Shown: positions 34,931-47,166 of the stretch, piece after piece
Layout of the letters: every line of letters starts with the position of its first letter
Position numbering within the stretch: the stretch's first letter is position 1
Assembly (NCBI GenBank): GCA_947034895.1
Contig: OX344763.1
Span: 80,309,093-80,373,092, forward strand
Length of the DNA stretch: 64,000 nt
Direction of reading: 5' to 3'
Source: Rhytidiadelphus loreus
Taxonomy: Eukaryota > Streptophyta > Bryopsida > Hypnales > Hylocomiaceae
The notes under the pieces: model-generated
Told to the model about the DNA's origin: nothing
Databases searched by the model: none
The model's input: the letters and a program-made list of their open reading frames with translations, nothing else
Position numbers and translations under genes: made by a program

Positions 34931-36246
34931 CGGGGGACACTTGGGATTTCGGGTAAGCTTGTTCAATCTCGTTTTTTGACATGATTTTCTGAAACTTTTT
35001 GTGAGCGTGCAGTTTCTTACAAGCTTTGCGTACATATAATTTTCATAGAAATTGGAGTTGTTTTGTAGAAGTTACAAGCATTTTTTTCGCCAAAAGCAAT
35101 TCGGTGGGCAGCTGGGGCAAGGCAATCTGTGGTTGACTGTGCAGGGGCAATGCAAGTGGGCAAGGAAGGACACAAAGGGGAGGGCATCGGGTGTTGCAAG
35201 GAGCCCAGGTCATCAGGCCACCTTTGGTCGCTAGGTGGGTAACCAATGGTCAGGGGCGAGCGACCATCAATCAGAAGGCAACCCACTGATGGGCACAAGC
35301 GGCGCAGGCGGGGTTGGGGTTCCCTTGCGCAGGCACAGGGCGGGATCGGGGAGGGCGGAATTGGAGTGGGCGGGGTTGGGGTTTCGTTGTCGGTAGTGAT
35401 GCTGCCGCACCGTGCCTATTTGCGGAGTAGCACATGAATTTTTTTTTTAAATATTGCTCAATTTTAGGCAATTTTTGGTTTGTTGCAATTGCCTAGTGAA
35501 TTCTGAATTGTACAAATGCATTGGAGGCGGCGGATGTCAGAGATTGCAAAAACAAGGCGAAATTGCTGCATCAAAAGCAAATTCTAAAATACAAAGTGAA
35601 TCACGAATTCAACCACAATTTGTGTAATTTATGACTCCTCAGCTACTAAGGTTACAATTCGTATGAAGGAGTTCAAGTATTGATAACCAAATTTTCTTAT
35701 AGGAGCTACATTAACATAGTCACAAATTATTAAGAAAAACCAGTACTTCATGAGAATTCAAGAAATTGGAGGCCTCTTTGTAGAATTTATGGCTACGAAG
35801 CTGCAATGCTTGCAAATTCTAGTCAATACTTGAAGAATTCAGAATCACATTGTAGATCTAAGAGCTACCTTAGCACACTGTCCATTGAAAAGACCTACAT
35901 TACAACAATTACCTCATCACCATGGAATAAATGCAAAGTGGGCTACATTTGGACGTCTACAGACCTACATGTGTAACACCATTGCTAGCATGGAAGAAGG
36001 AAGGTAGATTTTGTTGTTTGAAATTCATACTACAATGTCCATTGCTTAGGAAGTGTACATGCAAGAATGGAAGTTGTGATTTCATGAGAAAGCTTACAAA
36101 CTTCTTTGTTATCATTGAGAGTTGCAATTACAAGGATAAGGTCTAGGTGCAAGGAAAAAGAGGTACTCCGCTATTCTTCACATTTTCTTCCACTCCCCGA
36201 AATGCTATTTCATTGTCTTATGTGTTTTTCATTCGATTTTGTGTAG
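34931..36246. other. Spacer with a GC-rich patch
   Basis: A GC-rich patch at about 35,100-35,430 (GGCGGGGTTGGGGTTTC and similar) stands out from AT-rich surroundings. Several short frames exist on both strands there, but none has family support. The end of the region (36,200-36,246) is pyrimidine-rich and ends in GTGTAG, a good splice acceptor for the following exon. Confidence 0.4.
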
Positions 36247-37365
36247 ATTGCTTGGGATGGGCTTCCAGTGCGCCGCAACTGCCGATTGATAGCATTATCA
36301 GCAAGCAGTTCTATCAATCCACCATTTGTAGGTACAAGTCCACCACCTGTAGAAGCTACTCCAACTCTGGACTACCCAACACCGCTTCCTATTTCGCCCG
36401 TACATGGTAAAGGAGATGACAATGACTACTTCGCAGACACACTAGAGATTGGAGAATTTGACCCTGAATTTGTGGATAGCCAATCCATCGATGTTCATGG
36501 TAGAGAGTCTAGCTGCGAAGAACTAGAGGAAGATGACTTCTATGAAGGTGACTATGCTGTCCATGAGGTTCGATTGCTTAAAGACCTCATGTGGCCACCA
36601 AAAATACTACACAATTCTCATGAGTTCTTCAACACCAAATTGATAGGACGGGCAAATAATTCTCTGCACACAACTTTTGGCTTCGAAGATGATGCTGACT
36701 GCAGCACTATAGAGCAACGACGAAGGTCTGTTGCTGTCGGACGTCGACGTCAAAGAAGTGGGGCCATGCGGAGCGATGTCGACTTGGAGGGGAGCGTCAG
36801 GGAGTTGGAGGGGAGCATCGGGGAGTTGGAGGGGAGCGTCGGGGAGCATCGCCCGATAGTAGTGCCGCAGCGGCCAAGGCCTACAACGCTCCCCGCTTGC
36901 CACCACGTCGGCCACCCTACTACAGGCCAAGGCAACGGGGTTGGCAAGCTGTCCGGTAAGGGGCCCAATAGGGGAGGGGAGGGGGCCAGTAGGGGGCCTT
37001 GCCAGATTGGCATAGACCTTCCACTGCCTGGCTCTCACCCTCCTTCCGCCCGTGGCCCTGAACTATTCTCCCTTGGGGAAAATCAGTTCACTGGGGCTGG
37101 AGGAGGAGGACATTCTTAGCAAATAATGTTAGGGGGGGATGCAAATGACTTTGGGGGCTTTGAGGATGATAGGGATTATTGGGGTGGGACTCATGTACGT
37201 CAACTACGTCTTGCACGCATTGGTAGGGTACATTCTAGGGATGTGCCAACTTTACCATTCGATAGCGACGACAACATTGATTCCTCAGACTCTGATGATG
37301 ATGATGTAGACTTTGATAGTGGGGACTTGAATGGCATAAAATATTTATATCGGGACTCTACATGA
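36247..37365 (+). pseudogene. Probable terminal exon of an unknown gene, one in-frame TAG
   Basis: A frame of about 372 codons begins right after a consensus acceptor (TTCGATTTTGTGTAG|ATT) and ends at 37,365, broken only by TAG at 37,117-37,119. The protein starts Ser/Pro/Thr-rich, has acidic parts (EELEEDDFYEGDY; DDNIDSSDSDDDDVDFDSGD), a globular-looking middle (DLMWPPKILHNSHEFFNTKL), and a short repeat LEGSVRELEGSIGELEGSVG followed by a Gly/Pro-rich stretch. No family recognised; it looks transposon-associated. A CACTA-type terminus follows 20 bp downstream, so the exon may belong to a neighbouring element. The upstream exon was not found. Confidence 0.45.
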
Positions 37366-37386
37366 GATAAGGATTTTACAACGTAT

Positions 37387-37500
37387 CACTAGAAGAAAGC
37401 ATTGTTTTAGGGGATGTTTTGAATGACAGCACCACATGTTCGTATGGAGAAAAAAGGTGTCAACTGTAATGTCACCTAAAATCCGTCAGTGTTCGCGTTT
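37387..37500. mobile_element. Candidate CACTA terminus (left end only)
   Basis: CACTAGAAGAAAGC at 37,387 differs at two of 14 positions from the consensus of the CACTA ends at 10.43/13.92 kb (CACTATAAGAAACC). It is followed by short GACA/TGTC words. No matching right end (GCTTTCTTCTAGTG) was found in the window, so the extent is unknown. Confidence 0.35.
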
Positions 37501-40500
37501 TCTGAGACGCCTGGAATTTGGTAAAACATGTGACGATGTTTACATGTTCCATGACAACAAGTGTTGACACCTTGTCTTTGAAGTGTGTGGAAATCCACCA
37601 CGTGGATGCCACTGGGATTGCATGTCAGCAAATTTCGGCTAGGCATTGACACATCAATTACTGCCCGAACCCCCCCTCCAATGACATGGCAATTGACGTG
37701 TCAGCTTGAATTTTAGGTAATTTTCTGACGTGGAAATTGCATTATATGATGTGGCAGCTTCAGTGGATGGAAATACGTAGTTCTATCGGATTGCATTTGT
37801 ATTTTCCGGAACGCCTTGTTCGACAATGACGTGTTCTATAAAATGCTAGTTCAGAAGTTGCATTGTTTTCGAGAACATTGACATCGCAGTTGTTATGTGG
37901 GCTTCCATGTTTTTCCCACAATATAAAGCACTTGAGGGCACAGTACACCAAGAACGACCAGTGTTCTGGTGGACATGAAACATGTGTACATGTTAGTTTT
38001 TTTTAAGAATGCTCTGTTTGAAGTGTGGCACCCACGTTCGATTTATACATGTGGTTGTACATGTCAATGACGAGTTCGTCCCATTCCTATTCCGTTCAGG
38101 TATCTGACGACATTTTACTTGGAGGCCCATTGACAGAGCATGCATTTCTGAGAAGATTCCCAATCCTTCATATGGAACTGTGTTTTGTATTGCTGCTGCA
38201 TTCGACGGGACATCAATATAGTGCAATGTCATATACAATAGTTGTTTAAATAGTACTGTTGAGCACGGCAACGTTTGTTGCGTGTAGAATCGTGTTCATT
38301 TGCAGGAATCAATGTTTGCATTGAGCTTTCCTTCGTCGCATGAAAGGCATGTTTCAACGTGTCTTATTGTATGGAGTCTCATTTTTCGGAATGCTTTCAT
38401 TCTTCTTCGAGATATTTCTGAAGACAAGAAGTAGGATACGTACCTATCGTTGTTGAGTATAACAACATCAAGTAAAACAAACATGAGTAGCCAATATTAC
38501 AGTTATGCTAACACGAATGTCATACTCCTGAGCTACGCTGGAACTTTTGATTTAAGAAGTTCATGTTCATTCACATTCTAGAGCAGTATACGCACTCATT
38601 TAGGGAAAAACACTTACATTGTTTGGAGTCTTCAATGTACATACAGAAAACATTGCTCATGAATTGCTGCGTGTATAAAGTTCTGCTGAAGAAAATGAAG
38701 GTGCATTATACATAGTACCGTTGTATAGAATTTAGAATGCTCACGTCTAGGTCTTTCCTCATTATGAGTAACATGAGGTCACGTCTCTATATTCTGGTCG
38801 GACCTGTCGATGTGGCATTACTGTAATGCTGTGGAAGAATCCAAGCCTCTTGCCTTTCGCAGTGTTGCACGTTGGGGAAAATAGGCTACACTTTTAGTTC
38901 TTCCATATGAAGAGCACGTCGTTCATGTGACCAACTTCAGTACCACTATTTCAGTCTTGCTTGCATACGTTCTGAATGCAGCTTCTCTTCTCTAAAAACT
39001 GGCACTTCAGGTATCCATAAATAATAGCATAGTGGACGTCTTCCTTACAAGTGACGTGCCACAATGCATGCTGGACGCTGTTCTCTATCTGTTTTCAGTA
39101 CACGCATGCACAGGCAGTCTTCAAGGGACAACTACAACTCATGCCAGAAGTAGTCCAAAAATATAGCGTTCCTAGCAATGTCAAGAAGACTATAGAAGCT
39201 TCTTCAAAGTGGCAAAGATTCTTATTTGATGCACATAGGTTCTTCATCAATTCTTGGAAGGAATATATGTGTGTGTATCCCGTCAATTAGTCCATCCATG
39301 GCGGTTGCTACTTGCCGCTGAGCACAAAAATTTCTGTACATAACAATTTGCTCAATGAATGCATATCCCAAATGAACTTGTACATGAAACCTGTATGCAG
39401 AGCCCAGCAAAGTCGAAATACAAGTTAGTTCAACAGTACAACAATGTCATGTGACCTACCTTTCGAAGTGAGCCCTACACATAGTGCTCAAAAATACAGG
39501 ACATCCTTCTATGCTTGCCGACGATGGCATTACTGCACACCTAGCTTGAACAACTACACAATTCATATTTCTGCTTGCCCTTTTCCAGTAGCTCGACAAC
39601 CACACAATCTTGTAGTTCCCAATACTTTCCCAGAAATCATAGAATTGCACAGTACGGGAATTTTTGATTTCCTTGTGAAAGACGCCTATATGTTCTCAAA
39701 TCTTCGCTTTAGACAATGACATACACTTAGTAGGCAACACTACAAGTGAATCTCTTGTTGAACCCCAAATTCAACAATCGCGCTTCACTTGCATTTGAGT
39801 AATCGCAAAATCAATACAGTCGTTGAGTCCACAGAGGCATCTTACACGTCTCTAACATATTGAATGAAGTTGCAAAACTGAATGCTTTTGTGCTTCGGAG
39901 GACCTCCGAAATGAAATTGCGGTGAAGTCTTCCAAAAAAAAAAGATCACCAAGGTCTACAATTTTCAGAAGTCAGAAGTGGCACATGCATTGATCTCAAG
40001 AATGACAGACGAAAAGAATGAAAGTATATACAGTATTTTTCACCGCGCTGCCAACAGAAATGCAAAGGCAGATTTCATCAATATGTGCTGAATTAGAGTA
40101 CCTCAAACATTTCATGCTCAGCGGACTTAGTGCTGTGATCTTTGCGCTCCAGAAGATGATGTCCTCTCACAATTCATATGCTCGTGCGGCTTGGACTATA
40201 CAACTTCACTTTCTTCCAAAAAGCGGTTATGTTCACATATTTCATTATCCGCAGCTATTGCAAGACCAACTTCTCCTCTCCAGAAATACTGCAGGGAATA
40301 ATACCAGTCACTTGATATGAAGTACACGAATTCACGTACCTTCCATTGTGGAAGCGTTAGGTGCAGCATGACTTCAGCATATTTCCAGAAGAACTGCATG
40401 ACTGCTATTGCCAGCCGTCAGTACAAACATGTTGGAAGGCATCCGCAATTCCTTTTAATACAAAAGCAATGTTCCCCACAAACTCGGCTTCTCTGATATT

Positions 40501-43500
40501 AGTTTCGCTCACGTAAAATCGTTCTTCCATCTCCAGTTCAAGAACGACATAACTTGCATGCATAGTGGTTCAAGAACGACATAACTTGCATGCACAGTGG
40601 TTCAAGAACAACATAACTTGTATGCATAGTAGTTCTACAGACAATCTTATAGACGCTATCGTACATGTTCGAAGTGTACTACTACTTAAATATCGTTTCA
40701 CATGTGGTTCTCAATAATGACTACATTATTGCCAAAGAACATATTAAAAACAATTGCAACTTCTACCAAGCAACAATGCACGCCCTGTCATAAGGAAACC
40801 TGATTCATTGTGCTACATATAACTGTTGGTTGTGCACCCCACAACTTCCTCAAACTCTTTAAGACGCACACATTTCTCTATAGATTAGCATGTGTGCCAA
40901 ACAGCACCGCAATAGGTTCTTACCACATGCATCCTCTATGAATAGCACTTACTTGGTCCTTCCGTGAGTGCTAAGTCTTGGGCTTTGTCAGCAACGTCGA
41001 CAGTGGGTACTTCCTGTAGGCGTCAGAAACTCCTCCAATCTTAGACCGATGCATTGTGGACTACTATTTCATCATTTTTGATGCCCCTGACAGCGGCTAC
41101 AATGACATGACAGTCCGTTTCAGCATGCTTCTCCGCATTGTCGAACAACTTTTGTTTCAACTAGGAGTATTGCTCTTCTCATGTATTCTTGTTGGAGAGG
41201 TGCACTTCTAGCTAATAAGAACACAACTTTCCTGCAACGTGCATGCGAAGGAAAATGCCACCTGCTATGAGACGTTAGCATAACAGCAGTACAAGACAGA
41301 AAAAGCTGCAATCACGTTACGATATGAAGACTTCATGAGTCCGTCCAACAGAGCTAGCACTATTTCTAAAGCAAGATCTCATTCATTTTGAAGTTGGACA
41401 AAAAAGGATAGACACTTCTGTTCTGTACGTTCTAGACTGTTGTATTGACAACATGCACTGCCTCGTACTGCATAAACATGCACGGTGACCACAAAATAGA
41501 AGAGACATCCGCCGCCTCTCCTCAGGAATTGTGTGTTCCAAGAAGGCAATGGCATATTCGACAAGAGAAAGTCATCTTCACTTTCTACAATACTGCCTTG
41601 AAGAATTGCAGAAGCTACTACTACTGTGGCAATTCTTCTAATGGCAAAACAGAACATACTGTACTGTTGGCACTTGCAACTTCAATTTCTTGTGTATACA
41701 AACTGCATACACAAATACAACAACAGAAGTGAGCCATTTTCCTCTGCCATCACACAAGTGCAAATGATGCTTCATTTCGGTAATTCTAAAGGAACTTCTG
41801 CAAACATGAGTACTTTCAACTGTTGTCAGCCCATACCACCATCGCCATACCATTTTGGTGACATGTGTTTGCTTAGCCTATGCATTACAATGCACAAAAA
41901 ACGATTACTCCTCGGAATGTTTCACAAAGCATGAACTTTGTTTCCTTGTACTGTCTTCTTGCATCGTTGTTCTGGACCACATGTATAAAAGTGGACCTGA
42001 AATACACTTGTAGGGCCTACCCAAATGTGCCGTTTCCCAAATATATTTCTATGTGTCCGTAGATGAAGTACACAATGCAACAGATGTTGCATTGGAAGTC
42101 CACTTACCATAGAACTTGCCATAAGAAATTGTAGCTACTACATGTGCCCTCTCACTTGGCCGTCTACAAAGCTACCATCTTCTTCCGGCTAGTGCTCATA
42201 CTGCATACACGGGAAAGTACTACAACATCAGAAACTTGTAGAATTGCAGAGAAGAGTACATGTTATGCTCAACACAGTACAGTATATGAATTACATGTAG
42301 GGTTAGACAAGAAGTTGAACTTACTGTACTTAGGCACATACCGTGAATAGTCAAGCTTGCTTACACATTCTTTACAACTCAGTTCAACTAGAAGACAAAT
42401 CATAAGAGCCTGAGTTCATTCCTGTCATTCTTCAGTCCATACAAGCGGTTACAAATGTAGCACATACCTCCAGAACTTCAGTACGGTAGTTAGGAGAATT
42501 TCAAATTTGTCCATTCATTCCAAAATAACTACTGCAGCGTAGCATCGACGTCAAATCTGCATCATCTTCGGTATAGTTTCTCCCACTTCACTTTTGCACT
42601 ACATCTATGTAATTTTATGGAACATGATTATAGAATGCGTTGGTGTGGAAGGCAGTATCCCTGATGCTGCTTAGAAGCTCATATAGTTTGCTCACACACC
42701 CACACGAATTGAAGGACTCCGGCGCAGAATGCACACTTCCTCCGCCCACACTTCTTTCAATGAAAATGATGTGAGCTCCCCATTTCTTGCACACCACTTA
42801 CATAACAATGGTAGTACTCTTCTAAAAGGACAACATACGGGACGCGCCGCTGCCACATAATTTGATTTCATTACTAAACATTAGCAGTTGTGGCACACAG
42901 TCCTACGCAATATTGGTGGTATACGTGCAAAACTACCTCACTAATGTCCGAAGACAATAACTGTAATGGTCAGAACACTCTTCAATGTCCACATACATCT
43001 TACTAGAGTGAAAAAGGTAAACTACTGAGGATACCCTCAGAGAAACTAACATTCTTATCATAGTATGTGCACTACGTTGGATTAGCAGAGACAATGACAA
43101 CTATGTATTCAAGGACTCCCAGAAATTCAAGCAATGCAAATAAATACAAACGGGTCCTTTAGAGCACACCGACTCTGAGAATGAAGTTCAACAACATTGT
43201 TGTCGTCAATTCAAGAGATGTTCTGCAATGATTCATGCAAGCCTCCGGAATCCTACACATTCATGTCTAGCAGAAATAAGGGAGTTCACACTCTAACACT
43301 GCCGGACGCTAATATGGAAGTTCATTTCTATAAAAATCATGCAAGACTGAAATGAAGTTCACAGAACATCCTTCCGAATTACCAACGGTCAGCAAGTTCG
43401 CAACACTCAACTTTGAAGAAAGTCCACTAATAGGTTATCATTCTAATGTTGCTTCAAGTGCCCCTCCATCTTCCACTTCCTCATTCACCATAGTAAACAA

Positions 43501-43804
43501 TAATTGCAGTCTTGTTATTTTTTTTCTAGTTGCAGCATTGAATTGGAAACATCCGAAAACAATAACAATGTGGAAGTCATGGACACAATGTTCATCAATT
43601 AAAACCAAGTCGAGAACTTACAATTCCGTTACTTCGGTAGAAGTTCATGGTGGATGTGCACTTCTATAAACTGCTTTCCATTGGTATGTCGTTCCTGCTT
43701 CCGAATAAATGATGAAGTGCTTGATAGATGAGCATAAACACAATACTTCATCATGCATTTCACATTCCAACGCATGTGCTTCTTCAGTACCGTCTTGTTC
43801 TTCT
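37501..43804. other. 6.3 kb without genes, peculiar word composition
   Basis: No coding frame above about 105 codons and no protein family. The sequence is dense in short words such as GAACTTC, ACATGT, TGCATG and AATTGCA in both orientations, as in CACTA subterminal DNA. It may be the body of the element beginning at 37,387 or an old amalgam of elements. Confidence 0.35.
40536..40632. repeat. 32-bp tandem repeat, three copies
   Basis: GTTCAAGAACGACATAACTT followed by GCATGCATAGTG occurs three times head to tail with two or three substitutions per copy. Confidence 0.9.
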
Positions 43805-44278
43805 CAGGGTTGTCCCCGTCACGTCCTGTCCGTCCGTCAGGATGTCCGGACGGACGTCAGGATTCAACCCTGGCGTCCGTCGGGATTACAAAAAAAAAAA
43901 AAAAAAAATTTTTTTTTTTTTTCGTTGGACGGTCCGTCCGTCGACCTGGACGGGTGGTCTGTCCACCTTGACGGGTAGTCCGTCCACTGGGACGGTCGGG
44001 CCGTCCCCTGGACAGTCAAATTGTCGACTTGAATGGTGGACGGACTGGCCGTCTAGATCGACGGCCAGGCCGTCCAAAAAAAAAAAAAAAAAAATTTATT
44101 TTTATTTTGACGACCTGGCTGTTCACTGGTCTGCTCCAGGGTGCCAAACTGGCTGTCAAAAAAAAAAAAAAAAAAATTCTTTTTTTTTTTTTTGGGCTGA
44201 CGGCAATACCGACACGTCAGGATGTGTCATGACATCCGGACGTGAAAAGCCCACGTCATGTCCGGATAGACAACCCTG
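43805..44278. mobile_element. 474-bp hAT-type MITE with perfect 8-bp target duplication
   Basis: The ends CAGGGTTGTC and GACAACCCTG are inverted. GTTCTTCT flanks both sides exactly (43,797-43,804 and 44,279-44,286), the hallmark of hAT insertion. The body is rich in GTCCGTCC/GGACGG and has three A-run/T-run blocks (about 43,888, 44,075 and 44,157). The first ~82 bp match 46,621-46,702 with about five differences. No coding content; presumably mobilised by a hAT transposase such as the one at 56-59 kb. Confidence 0.92.
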
Positions 44279-46620
44279 GTTCTTCTGCACTGACACCTTT
44301 GCCGTCTGTGTACTTCAAAAACTCACACATGACGCTGGTCCTCAAAAGTTAAACGTCTTGTACGCTGTTGTCACTCCTCTTCTCATGTGACTTCTGTATG
44401 TAGATGTCGCTTGTAAATGTCATATCGTACCAGAAATGCATGCCACGTCATTAATTCATGACATAACGCAAGTTGCCCAGCATTAGTAGTCAGAAGACGT
44501 ACGACAATGGAATACTACTAGCCACTGTCATTACACAATGTAGGGTACTTGCGACGCACTTGCCTTCCAAACTCGCATGCTCTGGGTTGCATGTTCAAAT
44601 ACTTGAACAAGCTTACAACAAAGAAACTTCTGTGTACATGAAATATCAATTCAATGCTGACACTTCCTCTGGCCAAACATTGTTCTTCAAGTACAACAAC
44701 TCACGACATTAGCATTTTCAAAAATAATACTGCGATCGATGCACATACAATGAAGCAACGGGATATGAGGAATCTTGTCTGAAATAACGAGAATGCTAGC
44801 ACACAGTCCTTCCAAGCATTGGTACCACTTCACAAAAATTAAAGTTGCCTCTATGTAGGCATATATTAATGAAAGTTCTTACAGAAGTTTCCTTTCATTT
44901 TTAGTTTCCGCATAAGATAGTTCACAAGAACAGTACTATGCATACTTCGGCTTCCGCTCAATACTTTAGAACTTCACGTCTGCAGTTCCCAACAAAACAC
45001 TGTACACCAAAAAGGGATTTCATGCGGCACTGTCCGCTCCGACTTGCCTTCTGCAACCTCCCCCCTACAATTCTTTGTACACAACAAGTTTCCCAGCAAC
45101 TTCGCTTTTCAAAGGCTTCGTAGGAGAACGTAGAATTACCTACACAAGCCCACAACAACATACGTGCACCATATGAAATACACATTCCTGCTTGACTTCC
45201 AAAAATCATTTTCGTATTCACCTCAGACACAAGAACGTTTCACTAAGCCATCGTTCCATGTCTTCTGGCCTTCTGTTTGCATTCTACATTCTCATAATGT
45301 AGCATACTTCAGTGTATTGCATGTTCATTACAATGTAGTGGTAAAGGGTTATTGAAAAATACAAGTGCTTTCATTCAAGGGTCAATGGCATTCAATCACC
45401 CCAGAAGACTACTCACCATGAGTCACTTCTTACGAATGGCCTCGGCACGTTTTGCATTCATGAGCTGCAATTAAAGAACACATTTGTCACCTCAACATGT
45501 TGCTCTGCTACAAATGGTACATTTGTTGTGGCCTGCTTACGCACTTACGCACACGCAAAAACAAAGGACCTAACATCCTTGCAATAGTGCGAATGCACTG
45601 GCTATTGCCGTAGTGTACACTTCCTGGCATGCAACGTAGTCTGTACTGTACCTTAGCACTGGGTAAGGAAGGCTTCAGGACATCCGAAGATTTGTCAGTT
45701 ATTCCTTTAGCGGGCTTGGATGGAACAGTTTTCTTCGGAGCAACAGTCGTTTGCATGGTCTTCGTCTGCCGTTGAGGACGTCGGGCAATCTCTCTATTTG
45801 CCTCCTGCTCATCTTGCATTCCGAACGAAATGACATGTCTGTCATTACATACAAGCTGAATTTTTCATGGAATCATTTGATGTTTGCGTACATGCACATG
45901 TCCTCATTATATGCTCGCATGAAGCTTTTTTCTTGAAGTTGTACATTGTAAATTATACAGTACTACGAAGATTAATCCTGTGTACTTTTCATTGCATTCA
46001 TATTAAATGGGCATTTCATTTTAACATGTTTCATGGACTACTACCATGGTAACAATGACTAACAAGCGATTGCAGAGCCGCCTGGGTATTCATTCACAAA
46101 GTGCCTGCAAATGAAGGTGGACAATACTGAATGCCACCTACTTCATAATTTGCCATACTACAGGTTCATTACACAGGTGTAATTCAACTTCAAGTACCTG
46201 TTCTTGTAATTGGCTGCCTCTTTTTCTAAGACATTGCAAAGGATATGTACCTACTGCAGACAGTCGGAGTCTTCATTGACCAAACCGTCGCCTACCCTAA
46301 GTTTGTCAACAGACAATTCCTTCAATACGCCCTTAGTGCCGTCGTTGGGTACGCCCTCTCCTACAAGTGCACAATGAATAGCCTTGACAGGTATTGTTTC
46401 TTCCTGTATGTTCTGTACCACGGAAACATCCTCCATGTAAAGCCTGACGACATCCTCCCAGTCGCTGCCTTTCACTGCCACTTCGTTTGGGACTTGTCCA
46501 TCGGATTGTAGAAGTAGGCCACCATTTTCAACAACTTCATTGGGTGACGAATGCGGCAAACACAAGGTGTCCATAGAGCTGGAAAGGGGAATTGCTGGAC
46601 CCAATGTTGAAGGTCCCACT
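44279..46620. other. Gene-less spacer
   Basis: Same word composition as 37.5-43.8 kb. Short frames only, none recognised. Confidence 0.35.
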
Positions 46621-46702
46621 CAGGGTTGTCCCCGTCACGTCCTGTCCGTCCATCAGGATGTCTGGACAGACGTCAGGATTCAACCCTGGCGTCCGTCAGG
46701 AT
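46621..46702. mobile_element. hAT terminus related to the 43.8 kb MITE
   Basis: CAGGGTTGTCCCCGTCACGT and the following 60 bp are nearly identical to the left end of the MITE at 43,805. The preceding 8 bp are GTCCCACT. No second copy of that octamer next to a CAACCCTG end was found, so the right end is missing or too diverged. It may be the left border of an element carrying the RING-H2 gene at 49.3-51.5 kb. Confidence 0.7.
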
Positions 46703-46739
46703 GAAATCTAGACGAGAACCGTTGACACAAGATGAAAAC

Positions 46740-47166
46740 TACGGAAATGGATGGACGTTCTTCGTCGACGGGCGTGTTGGACGGACGCGTTGGACGGGCG
46801 AGCTTCCGTCGACGGGCATGGAACGGGCGTGATGGACGGGTATGTCAACGGAAAATTGGACAGGCATTTGGACGGGTAAGTAGACGGGCATCTGGGCGGA
46901 TAATTGGACAGGCGGGTGGATGGGCGGGTGGACGGGCATCTGGATGGGCATGTGGACGAGCAGGTGGACGGGTGAATGGACAGTTCTGTGGACGAGCATC
47001 TGGACGGGTAAGTAGACGGTTCTGTGGACGGGCATCTGGACGGGTAACTCGACGGTTCTGTGGACGGGCATCTGGACGGGTAACTCGACGGTTCTGTGGA
47101 CGGGCATTTGGATGGGTAACTCGACGGTTCTGTGGACGGAAAAATAGACGGGCATCTGGACGGGTG
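46740..47166. repeat. GGACGGGC minisatellite, 36-bp unit in the clean part
   Basis: The clean part (about 46,990-47,166) repeats GGACGGGCATCTGGACGGGT followed by AACTCGACGGTTCTGT every 36 bp. The left part is irregular with the same GGACGGG core. Because the unit is a multiple of three it leaves long low-complexity frames on both strands; these are not genes. It adjoins the hAT end at 46,621 and looks like a subterminal repeat array. Confidence 0.85.
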
